Positions 49,043 to 61,805 of a stretch of 64,000 bases of DNA are shown piece after piece. This DNA comes from Phycomyces nitens (lineage: Eukaryota > Mucoromycota > Mucoromycetes > Mucorales > Phycomycetaceae). The stretch's first letter is position 1. The number at the start of each line of letters is the position of its first letter. Made by a program: the position numbers and the translations under genes. The notes beneath the pieces were generated by a model. That model worked only from the letters and a program-made list of their open reading frames with translations, was not told the origin of the DNA and made no database searches. Location: contig JAHRBC010000004.1 in the NCBI GenBank assembly GCA_022702545.1, positions 1,488,001 to 1,552,000 on the forward strand, in the 5' to 3' direction.

Positions 49043-49486
49043 TCATAGGTCCACCCATTGAAGGCCATACCGTTTCTCAAAGCTAGCTCTGTCCACGACG
49101 TCACTCATTTGCTCGGTGATCTGTAATAGCTCATCAATGAGACTCAGTAAGGTTGCCTCTGATTGACCCTGGGAGCTTAAATTCCAGTAGTTTCTCTCCA
49201 GTCTCTTGGGGTGTACGATTGTGTCGGTAAAGATGCGAATAGTGTCAATCTTCAGACTCCATTTGCCCTGTCCTTGGCACACAAACGATTCGGTTTCTGG
49301 AAACCGCAAATCTTTGCTTACTGGCAACTCGACACGGGTCAGGACAGGCTGCCCGTCTTCTTTTTCACGACCACCTTCAATAACATATTCGCGCAGGTTT
49401 TGTAGATAGGCCACAACGTCTTCTAGCCTGTACCAGTGCAGGAAAGAGGAGACTACCAAGGGACGCTTAGACCAATTGTTGTACAT
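49043..49486 (-). CDS. Conserved-looking unknown protein, 147 residues
   Basis: A single exon starts with ATG at 49486 (MYNNWSKRPLVVSSFLHWYR) and ends YGLQWVDL. It appears globular: alternating hydrophobic strands (WSLKIDTIRIFTDTIVHPK) are followed by a long helix (EATLLSLIDELLQITEQMSD). There is no signal peptide, membrane segment or recognised catalytic motif. Codon use matches nearby real genes. I do not recognise the family. Its stop is about 290 bp from the dehydratase start, and its start is about 95 bp from the sphingomyelinase-like gene's stop, so it is tightly packed in tandem. Confidence 0.65.
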   Translation of the reverse strand: MYNNWSKRPLVVSSFLHWYRLEDVVAYLQNLREYVIEGGREKEDGQPVLTRVELPVSKDLRFPETESFVCQGQGKWSLKIDTIRIFTDTIVHPKRLERNYWNLSSQGQSEATLLSLIDELLQITEQMSDVVDRASFEKRYGLQWVDL

Positions 49487-49580
49487 TGAAGGAACAACCC
49501 AACATTATTATATGAATATGTATTTATATATTTATTTATTTAAAAAACAATGATAATAAAAGAAACAGGAATCTATGCCA

Positions 49581-51325
49581 TCATGATAACTCCAAAACAC
49601 AGCTAAGGCCATAATGATCTATCATTCAATGTTTATCAGTCAAACCGGTTTAATTTCTGCTCAATCACAATATAAACATGTATATATATATATAAATATA
49701 AATATATATATATTCTTTACCTGAAATCTGAGTAAACTGAATGGCTTCTTTCTCATCATCACCTAATGCCTTGTTCTCACTGATCAAGAACTTTTCCAGA
49801 GCAACAGTCTTGACATCAAACATGCCTCCACGACCTGCCCACAGCATCCGGTCGATGCTTTCCATAGTCATCATCTCACTTGAATCCGTCAAGACTGTCT
49901 CTGCTGGCACAAGTTCGCCATCAATCTCAATCACATCCCCAAACGTAACTGGGTGGTGCTGGTGTGCCTTGTAGACAATATCTTCCATCTTTAGCACCCA
50001 TTCAGGGTCCTCGTACAATCGGGCACCTTCCTTGATCAGAGCACCCTCTCCAGACAACACACCCATCATCAGGTTGTATTCATAACCACTCTCCTTTGAA
50101 GGCTTCGTGATGGGCTCATCAGTCTTGTGGGCAGAGGCATCGACATTGAGATCTCCCATGAGCAAAATTGGGAAATCATCCTTCTTGGCAGTGTTGCGCA
50201 TCAGAGAATGCAATTCTGCAAATTGGGACAGCCGGATATGGACATCAGCCATATTGTCCAGTTCATAGGATGCCTGTGCATGGGTCGTGTACACATGCAT
50301 AGAGTATCCTGGTTTCAGTTGGATCAGGCAGTGCAAGGCTCCTTTGCGTGCCAGCCTAACAAAAACAAGAGATTCAGCTTGTGTATATCAAGACATCATA
50401 CTCACCAATCACTGTGTGCACCCCGAGGATATTCGACTGCATTAGATTCAAGAATAGGAAATCGAGAAAGAAGCAAGAGGCCGCCATCGACTGCAAGTTC
50501 CCAAGGAAAATGTCTATCTGATTCAACATGGTGGTTGAATCCAAGAGCCCTGGCTTCTTTGATCAAATGGTCCTTTCGACGGGTGCCAAATGCAAATGAT
50601 TCCTGAAAAGCAATGACGTCGTACTTTGGAAGTACAAAGCGCACGATGTAGTCCAGTCTGTCATCCTTGTAGTCAGACCAGTTGTTTTGGATTCCAGGTG
50701 GTCGCATAAAGATATTAAGGGTCAAGAAAGATGCGGATGAAAGGGCAACCTTGTCTGGAACGACAGGCAAGGGTAGCTGTGCGGGTGAAAAGTAGACTGC
50801 ACAAAAGAGAAGAAAGGAGAATAAAAAGAGAAATGAAAATGAGATGCAAAGAAGAAGGGTTCGGAGACGAGCCATGGGCCCAGTCAATACAAAACGAGGC
50901 AAGGTGGGCCAGGCATTGTAGATGCGTTCATAGAGTGAGACGCACCATGGGGTGTGATTAGAAGACGCAATAGAATCAACGGATGAGGAAGCTGTTGAAT
51001 GAGAATCGCTTTGAGTACGATGGGTGGGTAAGGTGGGAAGGTAGATTGCTTGATGGGTTCCAAATCGTGGAATCTTTCGTAGCCAGTTGTAGATACGTCC
51101 ACCTAATGACCTCGCTCGCGGATAGAGTTCATATGGTGGTGGAGCAGACTGGGTGCTTACGACGCTATCTTGTGAATATGCTCTTGAAAGAGGGGTGCTT
51201 TGGTCTACTAAGGGTCTATCAGCCTCATCCACTGTGATTTGTGAGTGACGCGGTGAGTAATCAGAACTCGTTGAAGGACCTCCTTGCGGATCAGCAGAAT
51301 GAGATTGATTATCAGTGTTGCTCAT
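49581..51325 (-). CDS. Neutral sphingomyelinase-like phosphodiesterase
   Basis: Three exons (51325-50406, 50355-49721, 49618-49581) join in phase to 530 residues. Residues 1-150 are Ser/Pro-rich and cytosolic in character. Residues 154-178 form one membrane span (LRTLLLCISFSFLFLFSFLL). The catalytic domain is of the endonuclease/exonuclease/phosphatase fold: LTLNIFMRPPGIQNNW, VIAFQESF with the metal Glu (about 242), ILLMGDLNVDA, and the terminal SDHYG with the catalytic His. This is the neutral sphingomyelinase pattern, hydrolysing sphingolipids to ceramide. The catalytic Asp-His lie in a 12-codon last exon behind an intron full of AT repeats; the Asp codon is split by that intron. Without this exon the protein would lack its active site. 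Confidence 0.88.
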
Positions 51326-51791
51326 GGTCCAGCCAGTGTAAGATAATGATGGGACAGTAAACGCAGGAAGAAAGGGAGATAAAATGGTTATTTCATGTCC
51401 GACTAGAGGTTACGTCAATGCACCTTCTTTTTTTCCAATGTTTCGATTAAAGATGAGCCATAAACCAATGCTATAAGATTGTTTATAACATGGTCAATAC
51501 CGATTGCTGATAGGTTTTGCCAATTATACAATCCCGAGTTCATTATAAAAGCTCATTTTCAATTGATCTTTATACAATGAGCCCCTTCTTCTAACAAGGC
51601 TCCTTTATTGATCTCAAAGAGATTGACGGTCTTGACTGCAATTCTTTCATTGTAATTTTCTTTTTATACAAATTTTAGCTAGGTTAGAATAGTTTCTTTG
51701 AAAGTATCAATAGCCATTTTTATTATTATCATTATTATTATTATAGTATTGTTTCAATTCAATATATATTTATATATATATGTAAGCATGT
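51326..51791. other. Intergenic
   Basis: Promoter side of the sphingomyelinase-like gene and 3' flank of the TM9SF gene. It holds an (ATT)n tract at 51720-51744 and no gene. Confidence 0.5.
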
Positions 51792-54067
51792 CTAATCCAC
51801 CTTGATACTTGCAAAGATTCTCTGCAAAAATATCAAGCAGGCGAGGTAACCGATTGTGCCTATAAAAGATGGTTGTTAGGTCATTCGAGTCGTTTGGTAT
51901 CCAGAGTATGCTGCTTACCTGTCATGATGCCAAGCATGACACTGATGATAGAAGAGTATCCAAAATAGAGTACTGAGCTTATGAATGTGAGGATCTCGAG
52001 TTTGGTGAAATAGTAAAGAACGGCGTACAGGAACACATAAAGTCCAGTTGCACCCGAGGTCAAGAATGCTCTCCATGACCAGTGATAATCTTCATTACAG
52101 AGATGGAAGTAGCACATCAGGATAGTGACCTGGGAGCATGTCAGGATGAGAACAATAAAGACCAAAAAGAGGAATCCGATTCCATAATAGATACGGTGGA
52201 ACCAGATGCTGTTCATGATAAAGTACAACTCAATAAAGATGGCTCCAAATGGCAAGATGCCACCCATAAGGATGGAGGGCACGCTGCGAAGGTAAAGAGG
52301 TTGGTCAGGAACCTGTCGAGGGATCTGGTTAGTGCGGACAGGGTGCTCAATACGTGGTTTGCGGAAACCAATATAAGATCCAGCAACACTGAGGGGAATG
52401 TAGATCAAGCCAAACATGGCCAAAACAACCATCATTGTGCCAAAGGGAACGGCGCCTGAGGATTGCAGACCGATAAAGACAAAGTTGAGGACAAACAAAG
52501 ACACCAGGAGCATACTATAACCCACAGTGTTTAGTTTATATACATATATATGTATATGTATATATTCAAAGCTTGTATCTTACCTAGGAAACAAGGTAGC
52601 CGCCAGCAGCACATTCAACTTCCATTGTTCTCCACCATTCATCTTGTAAATACGGGAGGACACATATCCGGAGATGCAGCCACAGACCATAAAGAAGATC
52701 ACCATGACAGTTCCAAGCGCACCACGGTTAGAGGGAGAAAGGAAGCCGAGGACGGCAAACACTAAGGAAAATCAGTTGCTTGTCCTTGCGTTTATTAATC
52801 ATCCAATCCACACTTACTCAATGTCAAGGCAGTCATGACCATCAATTGGGCACCACTACCCACAAATACAGACAGCAACATGGGCCGGGTTGGAGCCCGG
52901 AAGACATCACCGTGAACCAACTTCCAGCCATAGTCTTCCTGAACATCTTCCTGTAAAGTAAAGATGCCAATTTAGCCAAAGGTACGATTGCAAGAGTTGA
53001 ATGCACGATATAGTTTGTCTTACCTGAGCCTCAACTGTATTGTAGCGGGAAATATCCTTGTGAAGGGCACGGATAAGGATCATGGCCACCATACCGGTCA
53101 AAAAAAGGACAATGACAATAGAGTTGACAAGCGAGAACCAGTGGATAGAAGGGTCAAGGATATGGAGATAGTTATCCCAGCGTGTGGCCCATGCGGTGGC
53201 TGATGGCTATAAAACATACGCTTAGAAGCCTTTTTCACACCAACAACAACAACAAGGGTCTAAAGGTGTTTACTCCAACTTACGATCCAATACACGCTGT
53301 AGGTGTACACGACTTGCGAACCACCCTCGGGATTCAATTTAAAGGCCTCGTTGGAGACCTTGCAGACCGGCTTACCCCCCTCTAGTTTGGTATCCTTGCT
53401 CGATGGCACAACAACAACACCAACAACACGGTTTGCCTGGGGTGCACGCTCATGGTAATGGACATAGATATCGTAGTGGTTGTTCAGGACAGGTGCTTCC
53501 TTTCCTCCTGATCCAAGTTGGAAGCCAATGTTCCAGTATTCCTCGTCAGTACGCTCGTCCTGCTTACGGTGGGCAGCAGGAAGACCATCAATAAACCAGT
53601 TTAGAGAGTAATCCTCGGCGATGCATTGGTTGATAAAAGCAGTATCCTTCTTGGGAATCGGTTCAGTAACGCACAATGGCTTGCAGGTTTCATTCTTCTT
53701 CATCAACAGCTAGATAAAAAAAAATGGTTGGTATTTCGGGTCCTTGCTAGCACATGTATTCTGTAAAATATACCTCGAAACTTGTTCCCATGATTCGATC
53801 GCCAAAGAGTACACTTCCAAGGCTCTCAGATGATTCAATGGCTCCACTCTCTGGCTTGCAAAAGTGGAAGCGTGGATCGTAATAGTCGTATGAAATTACG
53901 GATTTAAGTTGAGAATTTGACATTGGTGTCAATGAATTCACATTGAGATTTACGGTCTCTCCTTCAGAATAGTCATGAGGAGCGACACCCGGCAAATAAA
54001 AGCCTGAGACCAGACTTGTGCAGAGTGAAAAGCATAGAAAGGTCGCTGCTAGACCTCTCGGGATCAT
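51792..54067 (-). CDS. Transmembrane 9 superfamily (EMP70/nonaspanin) protein
   Basis: Seven exons (54067-53774, 53709-53284, 53206-53024, 52950-52818, 52761-52584, 52514-51919, 51859-51792) join in phase to 625 residues. An N-terminal signal peptide ([20 protein letters not shown]) precedes [15 protein letters not shown], the family hallmark. A lumenal domain of about 250 residues and nine membrane spans follow; [20 protein letters not shown] starts the membrane part. Other marks are [14 protein letters not shown] and [14 protein letters not shown], and the C-terminus reads [10 protein letters not shown]. It is a Golgi/endosomal protein, related to yeast TMN1-3 and human TM9SF4, that takes part in sorting of membrane proteins, adhesion and metal balance. 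All domains are complete. Confidence 0.93.
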
Positions 54068-55326
54068 GGCAAAAAGATGAAAAGATGAAAGGGTGGAGAT
54101 AGAAAAAGAAGGGGCAAAGGAAGATATGTAGGGCTGTGGGCCTAAAGGGTATCACCTTTGTGGATTGGCCAGTCATCGTCTGCCGCGCCTTTGAGCTAAA
54201 CTAAACCGACAAACAGGTTACATGCATAGAGCAATTTATGAGTGATGTCATTGATCTATTCTTTGCCCTTTTTTATTTATTGTTGAGCCTCATTTTTGGA
54301 ACAATTGGACTTCTTTAATGGTGGCGTCTTTCAGAGTCATGCTAATAAGCCAACGTTTTATTGGTGTAAGTCTTGTAAGGTATCAATTTATTCAAAAATG
54401 GCCAATAGCTGTATAAAGCATAATATATGAATATTACCTGCAAATATACATATTGTTTAATGACTGTCTTCAGTGCCAAGACTGAGATAGATGTGAATAA
54501 ACTGGCAGCTCATATTCCGTGGTAACACTAGGCTTAGCCTTGAAAGACTGTTATCTGCTTGGGGGACATGACAGGCAAGATTCTTCATGTGCTCTAGACA
54601 AGCTTTAAACCAAATAATTATCTATTGGTGCAAAACCATAAAACCAAGCAATCACTGACCTTTATGTCATTGATATATTTTAATGAGCAGCTTTTGAAAT
54701 CTAAAGAATGTTTGCTTATTGGTGTTTTGGACTTGATGATTCACAACCTCATGGCTGGTTCGAGTAAAAAATGAGCTCTCAACAAAGCAATTCATTCCAA
54801 AACTGTGGCATTTGATGGTCCAATTACACGTCAAATTATCTATAATTACAGTTTTTATAAAGGAAATTCGTAAAGGATGACAAATTATACAATCTAGACT
54901 AGAAACCTGTTCATTATCCCAAATGCTTGTCCCAAGGGTTAAAGTGACTTTGGCCATGGAAGATGAACAAATATTCAAACAGCGCGTGAGGAATCATGTG
55001 ATCGACTAATGAACAGATCAGGTGCGTGCAATAATGTAGAAAAAGGTTGGGCTCTTGTATTTGACAATGTCCCTTTTGTTCCTGCTGCCGTCTGTGCATT
55101 TGCCCATTCCCTCCTTCACACCTGCGTTGACCAAACCAGTATACCCTAGACATTTCTATATACCTATAACATATCAACTTTCATTTCCCCAGTTCCCATT
55201 TTCATACTTCATAATCTCTATCTTTATATTTAATTTTCTCTCATAAGCTTTGAGGCCAATAAGATACCCCCAGCATCGCCGATCGAAGAAGCATGACTGT
55301 TTAGGGATAATAAACTATCTTCTACA
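54068..55326. other. Intergenic
   Basis: The left end is the TM9SF promoter with CCAAT-type motifs (TTGGCCAG near 54164). No gene is recognised to 55326. Confidence 0.45.
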
Positions 55327-55860
55327 TTATTGCACGCTTCTGTAATTCTCTTTGATAAAGTGTCTGTCTTCCTGTAAAAACTTATGGCGCTTAATCTTAC
55401 TTTTTGCTATTGCCCAGAACTGTTCTATTGGGTTAAGCTCCGGAGAGTATGTAGGAAGATATACACATTTATATCCTCAATACTCAATGTATTTCCTTAT
55501 GTTTTCATGCGTGTGAATGGGTGTATTATCCATGACTATATTAATGACCCTCCTTCATATGAGAATGTTTGTCCATTTCATCGAGAGTCATTTTTTAAGA
55601 AACTTATGTAGTGGCCAGCCACAGTCTCTGAACTTACATACACTCACATAATCACGTTTTGTGTCTGCTTCTTTCATACGGATGTCTTAATCTTCTGGCT
55701 TTTCTATCAACATTGGACAAACCGATGAAGATTCACAAGAGGGCATATTTTTCAAGTACTCACTATGAGTCGCAATCGACTACAATAAATTCATTCTGAT
55801 CAACGATATATTCCATGTCCATCTTCAAATAATAATATTGCACTCATGTTAAACTTTAAA
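55327..55860 (-). pseudogene. Remnant of Tc1/mariner-type DDE transposase
   Basis: On the minus strand, ATG 55533 begins MDNTPIHTHENIRKYIEY. After an in-frame stop the reading continues GYKCVYLPTYSPELNPIEQF and WAIAKSKIKRHKFLQEDRHF, closing with a stop at 55327. The D-N-x-P-I-H and Y-S-P-E-L-N-P-I-E blocks are the second and third catalytic regions of Tc1/mariner-like DDE transposases. Sequence further upstream on this strand (to about 55860) is too broken to read. The copy is inactive. Confidence 0.75.
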
Positions 55861-56822
55861 CAATTGAAGAAACGGAGAAAAGAACAGAAGATGAAATGGC
55901 CTACTTTTATATATTTTTTCGAGTGTGTCAAGAAATCATCATAACACGACTTCATTTTCAAATACACGACATGGCTTCTAAAAATACGACTTGGTTGCCG
56001 GAAAGTGCGAAATTGATGTTGAATAACTGACGAAATTGATTTTCATTGGCTTGCGACATCATTTTTGACCGTGTGCGACATTGACTGTTGGAAGCACTGT
56101 ACTCATTAACGATATTCCGCCCTTTATTTACAGCATAAATTGTGTACAGCTTTCATAGCAACAGAGAATTAAAAAAAAAAGTAATAATATATTGCAGTGT
56201 CTTAAAATATCAAGGTTGACTGTAAACAATCTTCTTCTTTTTTTTTACATGATACAAAGCCATGTGTTTCACAACCTTAATACAAGCGTGTATGGCAATC
56301 GATCTTTGTGTTTCTTGTCTTCTTTTTAATCTCCAGTCATTAAAGAAGCCTTTCAACAAGGAAACCAATCATTCTTGGATTTTAGAAAGATATATACTTA
56401 GGGTCTGGCCCTGTCCCAAGTCCGGGCCTAATATTGATCTCCGCCTACTGATTCAAATCCAAGTCCGGGAAACGGGAACAGGTTTCTATGGAGTTAAACT
56501 ACGGCCATCAGTGACACCCAGAGTATCCTTCCCGTTGTAACACTTTTTCCTTGTTTTCCTTTTTATTTATTTATTTTATTACTCTTATTATTAATCAATT
56601 CAACATAAGCCATGTCCTTACTGGACACCAATTAAGAGTTTGAAACCAATGGTATGTTTTTATAAATAAATAAGAGTATTAAATTATATTATATATATAA
56701 ATTCATATGATTTTGGCTCAGTCAAAGAGTCAAAAACATATGTAGAGGAAATATCATACAAGTAGTAATAGAAAGGGAGTATATATGGTAGATTAAATAA
56801 ATGATATAATAAGTTTAGAGAG
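55861..56822. other. Intergenic with possible transposon end
   Basis: Positions 55925-56095 repeat short motifs (tgcgacat, gaaattgat, acgac) and may be a decayed transposon end. No gene is recognised. Confidence 0.4.
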
Positions 56823-58306
56823 TTAGTGTTTTTCGTCATAATCAACAGAGACGGTGTTGCCTGTCGACTTTCCATCCTCGATGGTCTGAATCTTTCCGCC
56901 CACAGATACCTCGGGAGAGTGGTTGTCAGCCAAGTTGTCCACCTCTTCAACTGTTACGGCGGTAACTGTTGCACAGACAACATAGGTCAGCAAAAGACCA
57001 ACACCGTTCAAGGCAAACACCACATAGAGTTCGACATTGTAGGGAGTCTTGATTGCGTCCACCTGGGATGCAATGGCATTGGCAGCATTCTGGATAGTCT
57101 TGTAGAAACCACCATAACGAGCACAACGTTCACTGTCGTTGGTCATTGTACCAAGGAGCCAGTAGATGAAGCCTTGATAGATGGCATCAGCCAAGCCAAA
57201 AAAGGCATACTCAACGGCCATGCCAGGATAGCCAGAGTCATAGACATCCATTTCCTTGAATCCGGGGGCATGAACAGAGTCGCGATCGAATCTTTTTTGA
57301 ATAAAGATACAGCCGGTCCAGAGAGCAATCAAGACCACGAGTACAATGGTATTTCCCATGTAAGCACGGCGGCGACGATCACCAAGGAAGTTCTGGTCAA
57401 GAAGCCAGCCAAAGAAGCCACCGCCAATGATCTGGAAGAGCCAGTAGAGCAGATTGTTGAGACCACGGGCACGAAGATTAAAGTATCCACCACCATTGTA
57501 GACCTGGAACTGGTAGGTGTAGAACCAGTTGGAGCCAGCAAATAGAGGAATCAAGATCAACATGCGCCAGTCCTTGAACAGCTTAAAGACTTCAATGGCC
57601 TCACGACGCCAGTTGGAGAATTTGTGCGAAGATACGGGTGTACCATCCTTGCGAATGACCTTGCTTGCAGGCAAAAGTGCAATAGCCATGGAGGCACCAA
57701 ATGCCATGACAACCATAAAGGCAATGTAGGTTGAGTTGTTGACTGTGCCCTTGCCGTTGTTCCAGTCATTTCCAAGAGGAATTGCAGCACCAAGGGTGGC
57801 ACCCAGATTGAAAATCATCCAGAACATGGAAAACGCTTTTCCCTTGTCTTCTTCTGCTGGGTAGGACATCATGATACCTGCCTGGGCAGTCCACAAGAAA
57901 CCAGCGCCAACACCGAGGATTGCACCAGTAGCAATTGTGAATTCGTCGCTGGTGGAGAGGTAGGAACCAACATAGAGGACGTAGGCAAGAGCAGCAGGGA
58001 TAATGATGCGGTTTCCAAAGATATTGTAACTGCAAGCAAAAAGAGATAAATATCAAGCTCTGTGTTTTTTTTTAAAAAAAAACAATGTCAAATTATATCT
58101 TACGCTGGTGCACCAATTAGCGAGCAGACAGTAAAGGTAACAGCGAGAGCAGTGTTGGCGTTGTTGGCAGCATCTGTGGAAGATCTTCCACCGCCACCGA
58201 TGCCGTTTAGGGCATTAAACATGCCTGGACAGCAGAAACAGATGAAGCCGACCAGGAAGATCTGGAAATGGGGATCATTATACCGGAAAGGAAGTTTGAA
58301 TCCCAT
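56823..58306 (-). CDS. UNC93-like major facilitator protein
   Basis: Two exons (58306-58104, 58029-56823) join in phase to 469 residues. The pattern FLVGFICFCCPGMFNALNGI near the N-terminus, then FLWTAQAGIMMSYPAEEDKG and KAFSMFWMIFNLGA, is typical of the fungal UNC93/DUF895 branch of the MFS. About 11 or 12 membrane spans are visible. The C-terminus is acidic and cytosolic (NTVSVDYDEKH). Related fungal proteins are putative transporters or channel regulators of unknown substrate. An upstream in-frame ATG (58354) overlaps a TATA-like box and would add an AT-rich hydrophobic leader, so 58306 (MGFKLPFRYNDPHFQ) is preferred. Confidence 0.85.
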
Positions 58307-58353
58307 GTTGTTAAAGAAGAAAAAGATAAATGTAATGATGATTTTGTAGAGCA

Positions 58354-58360
58354 TTTTATA
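58354..58360 (-). promoter_or_regulatory. TATA-like element of UNC93-like gene
   Basis: The minus strand reads TATAAAA ending about 48 bp before the chosen start codon. This supports a transcript beginning downstream of the alternative ATG at 58354. Confidence 0.45.
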
Positions 58361-61300
58361 CTGTCGAATGTCTTAAAATAAACTCTGGGCAGTCTTAATT
58401 GAACGAGAGTGTTCATTGGCGGCACATTCGTTATCCAGGGTCCATTTTGACAGGTTCATTGGATTGGTACTTCTTGTCTCTGGTTGTCCTACCAATAATT
58501 CTATTTTATATCAAATAATCCGACTCCCACGCTCTTCCAAATATAAACACATAAATTTCTAAAAAATAGAACCATTCAAAAGGGTTGTTTTTTTTTGTTA
58601 TCTATGCTTTTTGGTAGTTCAGATCGGTGGCTTGTTTCATTGGTTCGAAGAAGGGTATATTGTTGTTTATTTTGATGAAGTGGAAAGAGAACCCTGTTTG
58701 AACCCTGATATTCAAACACCCTTCTTCTACCACTCTTTCCCAGCTGACCTAAGAAACCTTTGATACACAAGAATGTAGCTATTCGATTGCTGGGCAGTAG
58801 ACATGTTCTTTCCTGTCTCCCCGCATATTTAGGTGTCTGGAAGACAGCCTATTGGGTTAAACAGTGAAGCTCCGAGTGATTCCCCCAAAAAAAGAGGAGT
58901 TTTGCTCACTGTGGAGAGGTTCAATTGAATGCCAATACAGCAAAAATGATTTCTAAACAGCTATGATCCAGGTATTATTATTTTTGAGCCTCTTCTGGTT
59001 ATCCAGCCTTATCACAAGCATTTCAAACTCGAAACTCCGGCTATTTATCCCATCTTTTTCATATTACTACAAAGTCTTTATACTACTCCTGTAAACATAA
59101 CAGACCTCTTTGATCTCTAGACACTTCTTTGGTACTTTTGGACCATGGTAGCAAGGGTTGCCACCTCCTACAGTCGGGTGTATTCGGAACACTGTAACAC
59201 ATCTGGATTCTTATTTTCATTTTACGGCGCCGATCAAGGACATGTAGTATGTGGGGAAAAATGCAAAACTACCATCGGAGCCATGTAAACGCAAGGGTCC
59301 CCATCAATCCCTGATTCAACAGGTATTTATTTCGGTCGTCCAATGATAAATAGAATACTAGACATCGCTCTTTGTAATAACACGAGAAACAAATTCGGTT
59401 GAACGTCTTGTCTGTCTTGGAGACACATCCATAAGATCAATAACTCTTGAAAAAGATTAGTATAGGTGAAAGACCAAGCAACTTTAGAGGATCTTTATAA
59501 CTGACGTGAATAAAGAGTGTGTTTGGCTTACATATATTTACTTTTATTATATTAACCGGCTGAGGTGGCACAATTACATCAGCAGGATACTTGAAGACAT
59601 TCAAGGGTTCTTGCTTATCAAATACATTAAAAATAGTAATAATTCCTTGACAGATAAGAGCTTCACAGGTTGAAATCTAGAGACGATAAGATGATGATAA
59701 AGCCTAAAACTAAAGCTCTGAAAATAAATGGCGCCGTTTTCAAAACAAATGTCAACCTGTACCACTGCTATGGGTTGTAGATAGAGAGGATTCAACTAGT
59801 CTTATCTAGAACCATACTTGGCTTCTAGTCATTATTCTTGAATAATTAAATAATAATAATAAACGTCGTTGTATATATTTTTGTCAATATGCGTTATCTA
59901 AGAGGTGTACAAAGACTTTACGGATTTAATACAATCTCAACGTTTAGTTTATCATCTATCATGGTATCGTCGCACTAATGAAGTTCTACGCCCATGGTGT
60001 TCATATCACTAATATCTCGCCTGGGTTTCTAAAAACACTTTCAAGACAATATATGAATATTTCAACATCTACAAAGGACAATAAGGATAAAAAGTGCTAT
60101 AATTGACATGTATTAGACCTCTAATTACTATAATTAAAAGGCAAGAGTTTGTGAATTGAGATTTTCTTAGGGCATGCATAGTAATCAGTTGTATTTATAG
60201 CTGACAATAAATGTCCCTAATACAGTGCTTCAAAAAGTTAATATTGTTACTAAATCACTATCTCATATTATATGCTGTAAAATTCCTAAAGCTGCAACAT
60301 TAATTTCTAAAAGCATTTGTACACATTTAGGAGTCTAGATATCGAATATGTTTAAGCCAAAATTAACCGAGCTATCTTGTAAAGTAATATGAATTATAAG
60401 TTTTTCACAAAATACCAATAAGAAGCTCGGTAAGCAGAGTATCAAATGAACACAAGACATTGAGACTGGTCCAGATTTTTTTTTGACAAAACATACGTTC
60501 TTTTTTGAATGACAAGAGTGAGGCATAAATGTTACTATCCTGCTTGCCACTAGAAAAATATATAACATCTTATAAGATGACCATGGGCGACACATCGATA
60601 TTAATGAAAAAATATATCTATGCTGACAATACAACAAGCCCAACCTTCACCATAGCTTACTTTTCTAATTCTATAGATATTTTTAATAAGACACTTTTTG
60701 TTCTCGTGTAACCTGCGGTGTCTTTTTTTTTATAAAAAACCAGTGTCCCCTAAGATTTACGCTATAAAATCTGCCAACAGAAATATGGATGTGAGGTCCC
60801 AGTGTTGTGGAACATTGATATTGATTAGCAGATAAACAGTCACACAGTCATAATTCAATTTTTATCGTGCTGTGGTTACGGAAAACATGTTCTCTTTTTA
60901 CTTGAACCAATCCTCCCCTGGCATAGAACTTTTTGTATGTTTAAAGAAAGACTTTAGTTTCCAACACCCAAAGTATTCTATATATTTTCAGGATTCCTGG
61001 AATTATCTGAGAAGATTGGGACCATATCACAAATAATGAATGAATCAGAAATTGCTACTCCCTCAACTTTCTTATATCCGTACCTTTGGTCTAACATTTC
61101 AGATAGTATCTGAACACCACAAACTGCCATACCTGAATAATTAGAAAAGGGTCTTGAGAATTCAATTTGTTACTGAAAGGTTTTCCATTTGTAACTTTGG
61201 GTAGATCTATTAATCAAATCTCTTTGACTGTAAAATAGACCCGAGTTTGCGCTTGGTCTTTATATGACCATACCACCATGAGTGCAAAGATAGTCCAGAT

Positions 61301-61518
61301 ACTTAGAAGCTAGGAGTCTTGATCAAAGACATCAATTCCAGTATCCTTTGGGATGTTGTATTGTATACTCGAAGAATTTTATACCAAAGATTGATGATAT
61401 TAGAAAAAAAATCATTATCAAAAAATAATGCAACTGTTATTTATTAGTATGCTGGACGTCGATTGATAACAACAATTCCCATCAGAACCTTTAGTACTTT
61501 GGTGATTTACTTTAGGGA
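58361..61518. other. 3.2-kb gene desert
   Basis: AT-rich DNA with only short frames. None is recognised, and no tRNA-like or long repeat structure is seen by eye. Confidence 0.5.
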
Positions 61519-61805
61519 TGTGTTGATATGTACGCAAAGTCCAATTATAACAGAATGATTGACATACCGGTAATCAGGGACGTTTACGTGTAAATTATAT
61601 TGGAATCCAAGATGCCATGAATATCAATCATAATGACCTAGAAAATCTTGGAAAGGGAGACATTCTTCCCTCTTATTTCACCAGCAGTCCACGCCATACA
61701 CGCCCAATATATCAGGATTCAATAAGAACTGTCTGCCACTCAAATGGCTTCTTTACTATCTTTTTGAATCCTACTTCGTTAGATATCACCATGTCTCTTG
61801 ATTAA
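61519..61805 (+). pseudogene. Helitron-like N-terminal domain fragment
   Basis: From 61519 the reading is CVDMYAKSNYNRMIDIP, then after a one-frame shift NQGRLRVNYIGIQDAMNINH and LGKGDILPSYFTSSPRHTRP, then IYQDSIRTVCHSNGFFTIFL and NPTSLDITMSLD. The order [VC]-D-M-Y, R-L-R, G-x-x-x-[IV]-L-P-S-x-F-x-x-S-P-R, Y-Q-D-[AS] and F-L-N-P is that of the Helitron replication-initiator associated domain (Helitron_like_N). The expected F-T-C-N-P is altered to F-L-N-P. Helicase motifs are not found nearby, so only a fragment remains. Confidence 0.65.

Noticed and set aside
56826..57545. 239-codon plus-strand frame opposite the UNC93-like gene
   Set aside because: It is the antisense of a well-supported transporter, and its translation has no family features.
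58307..58354. Upstream ATG giving a 16-residue extension of the UNC93-like protein
   Set aside because: The extension is AT-rich, overlaps a TATA-like element and is not needed for the family's N-terminus.
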